From Corticium candelabrum (lineage: Eukaryota > Porifera > Homoscleromorpha > Homosclerophorida > Plakinidae), in contig NC_085105.1 of assembly GCF_963422355.1 (NCBI RefSeq), positions 2,828,052 to 2,892,051 of the forward strand: DNA of 64,000 bases. The letters run 5' to 3'. Shown piece after piece: positions 63,142-64,000 of the stretch (position 1 is its first letter; each line of letters starts with the position of its first letter). The notes beneath the pieces were generated by a model. The model was given only the letters and a program-made list of their open reading frames with translations, was not told the DNA's origin and searched no databases. The translations under genes and the position numbers were made by a program.

Positions 63142-64000
63142 ATGACTGCAACAACTAGTGAAAGGAACGTAATGTCCTCCTTTTGGGCAGAACACTCTGC
63201 AGAAGGCTCAATTGAAGAAATGTTTCTCGACTCCAAAGGGAGGGAGATTGCAGAGCTAGAGCAGCCAGAAATATTGAGCATGTTACCAAATTTCGAGGGC
63301 AAACGTGTCTTGGAACTTGGAGCTGGAATTGGCCGGCACACGAAAAACATTGCTGAAAGGGCAAGCCACGTGACTGCAGTGGACTTCATGGAAAACTTCA
63401 TACAAAAGAACAAGGAGGCAAACGGAAAGCATCCCCATGTCGAATTTCTTTGTGCTGATGTAACCCATCTGGAAAGACAGCCTGCCAGCTATGACATCAT
63501 CTTTTCCAACTGGTTGCTTATGTATCTTGGAGATGATGAGGTACAGAAGCTGCTCAACAAGATGCTAATGTGAGTCACAGTGGTTTGGGTGACAGGTAGT
63601 GTAGATGTATTCTTTCTTGATTTGAAGGTGGCTGGTGGATGATGGACAGTTGTTTTTCCACGAGTCATGCTTTGGACAGTCAGGAGACAAGTCGAGGACA
63701 TCTAATCCAACATTCTACAGATCACCAATGGCAAGATACGCATGCTTTTTGTATTAGATTTGTGTTTTCCCGGAGATGTGTGTAAAAATTTGTTCTGGGT
63801 AATTAATAATGATGTATTTTGTAGGTACAGACTTGTAGATTCTGTAATTGTGATATAGAGGGTGACCTGTTGTCCAAGCCAAAGCTAATTCTGAGAACAA
63901 TAAGTCTTTGATAGATTCTTGACAATGGGGAGGGGACTCACTGCAAGATCCAGTAGTCTACACAGTTTTCTTTATTGAATTATTTGAGGTGTGTGTGTGT
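63142..64000 (+). CDS. Phosphoethanolamine N-methyltransferase, 5' part
   Basis: Exon 1 is 63142-63569 (ATG in CACCATGA context) and exon 2 is 63628-63730; further exons lie beyond the window. The 177 residues seen form a SAM-dependent methyltransferase. Motif I is [12 protein letters not shown] (about 56-67), then [39 protein letters not shown], and [20 protein letters not shown]-type followed by NPTFYRSP. The FFxESCFxQSGD and SNPTxYR blocks are diagnostic of the PMT/PEAMT family, which converts phosphoethanolamine to phosphocholine. Mammals lack it; nematodes, plants and several invertebrates have it. Exon 2 appears to end at a GC donor (ATG/GCAAGA at 63731), which is tentative. Confidence 0.9.

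Overview
The window is eukaryotic and metazoan: it has many short GT-AG introns, an AT-rich background, dense CA/TG microsatellites, LINE and MITE remnants, and animal genes (collagen, Dbl-family RhoGEFs, gamma-tubulin complex protein, ciliary dynein light chain). The overall style suggests an early-branching animal, most probably a sponge. That is an inference from gene content and base composition; no species marker was seen. Gene models were built by hand by joining exons at splice sites and checking that reading phase closes. Any open frame that lacked ATG, a splice-consistent start or a recognisable protein was discarded.

Left part (1-19 kb). A small intronless gene at 1253-1768 encodes a secreted 11-cysteine cystine-knot protein with bursicon-like cysteine spacing. 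Two tandem minus-strand RhoGEF genes follow. A long MCF2/MCF2L-like protein (8405-19102, 22 exons, 1031 aa; Sec14, spectrin-like region, DH, PH) lies upstream of a short partner (3527-7320, 13 exons, 371 aa; DH-PH only). The two share exon lengths and phases almost exon for exon, and the short one starts with an N-myristoylation-type sequence.

Centre-left (19-33 kb). A plus-strand collagen gene (19781-28102, 28 exons, 648 aa) has sixteen 54-bp Gly-X-Y exons, a hydrophobic N-terminal segment and a fibrillar-collagen C-propeptide (COLFI)-type end. A decayed LINE sits antisense in one of its introns. An unrecognised two-exon gene (205 aa), a dispersed repeat and a second bursicon-like cystine-knot gene (32516-33019, minus) follow.

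Centre-right (33.8-50.7 kb). One large minus-strand gene encodes gamma-tubulin complex protein 3 (22 exons, about 911 aa). It contains a pure 1,472-bp CA tract in intron 12 and an apparent one-base frameshift in exon 13.

Right part (51-64 kb). This is compact and housekeeping-rich: NDUFA1 and DYNLT2B/TCTEX1D2 head to head, UQCRH, an unrecognised 303-aa gene head to head with ARPC4 (43 bp between start codons), an unrecognised 321-aa gene, ANKRD49, and the start of a phosphoethanolamine N-methyltransferase gene that runs off the right edge.

The most novel item is the linked pair of bursicon-like 11-cysteine knot proteins. Bursicon acts as a heterodimer of two such subunits in arthropods, so two paralogues about 31 kb apart in an early animal could be an ancestral dimeric hormone system. 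This last step is inference.
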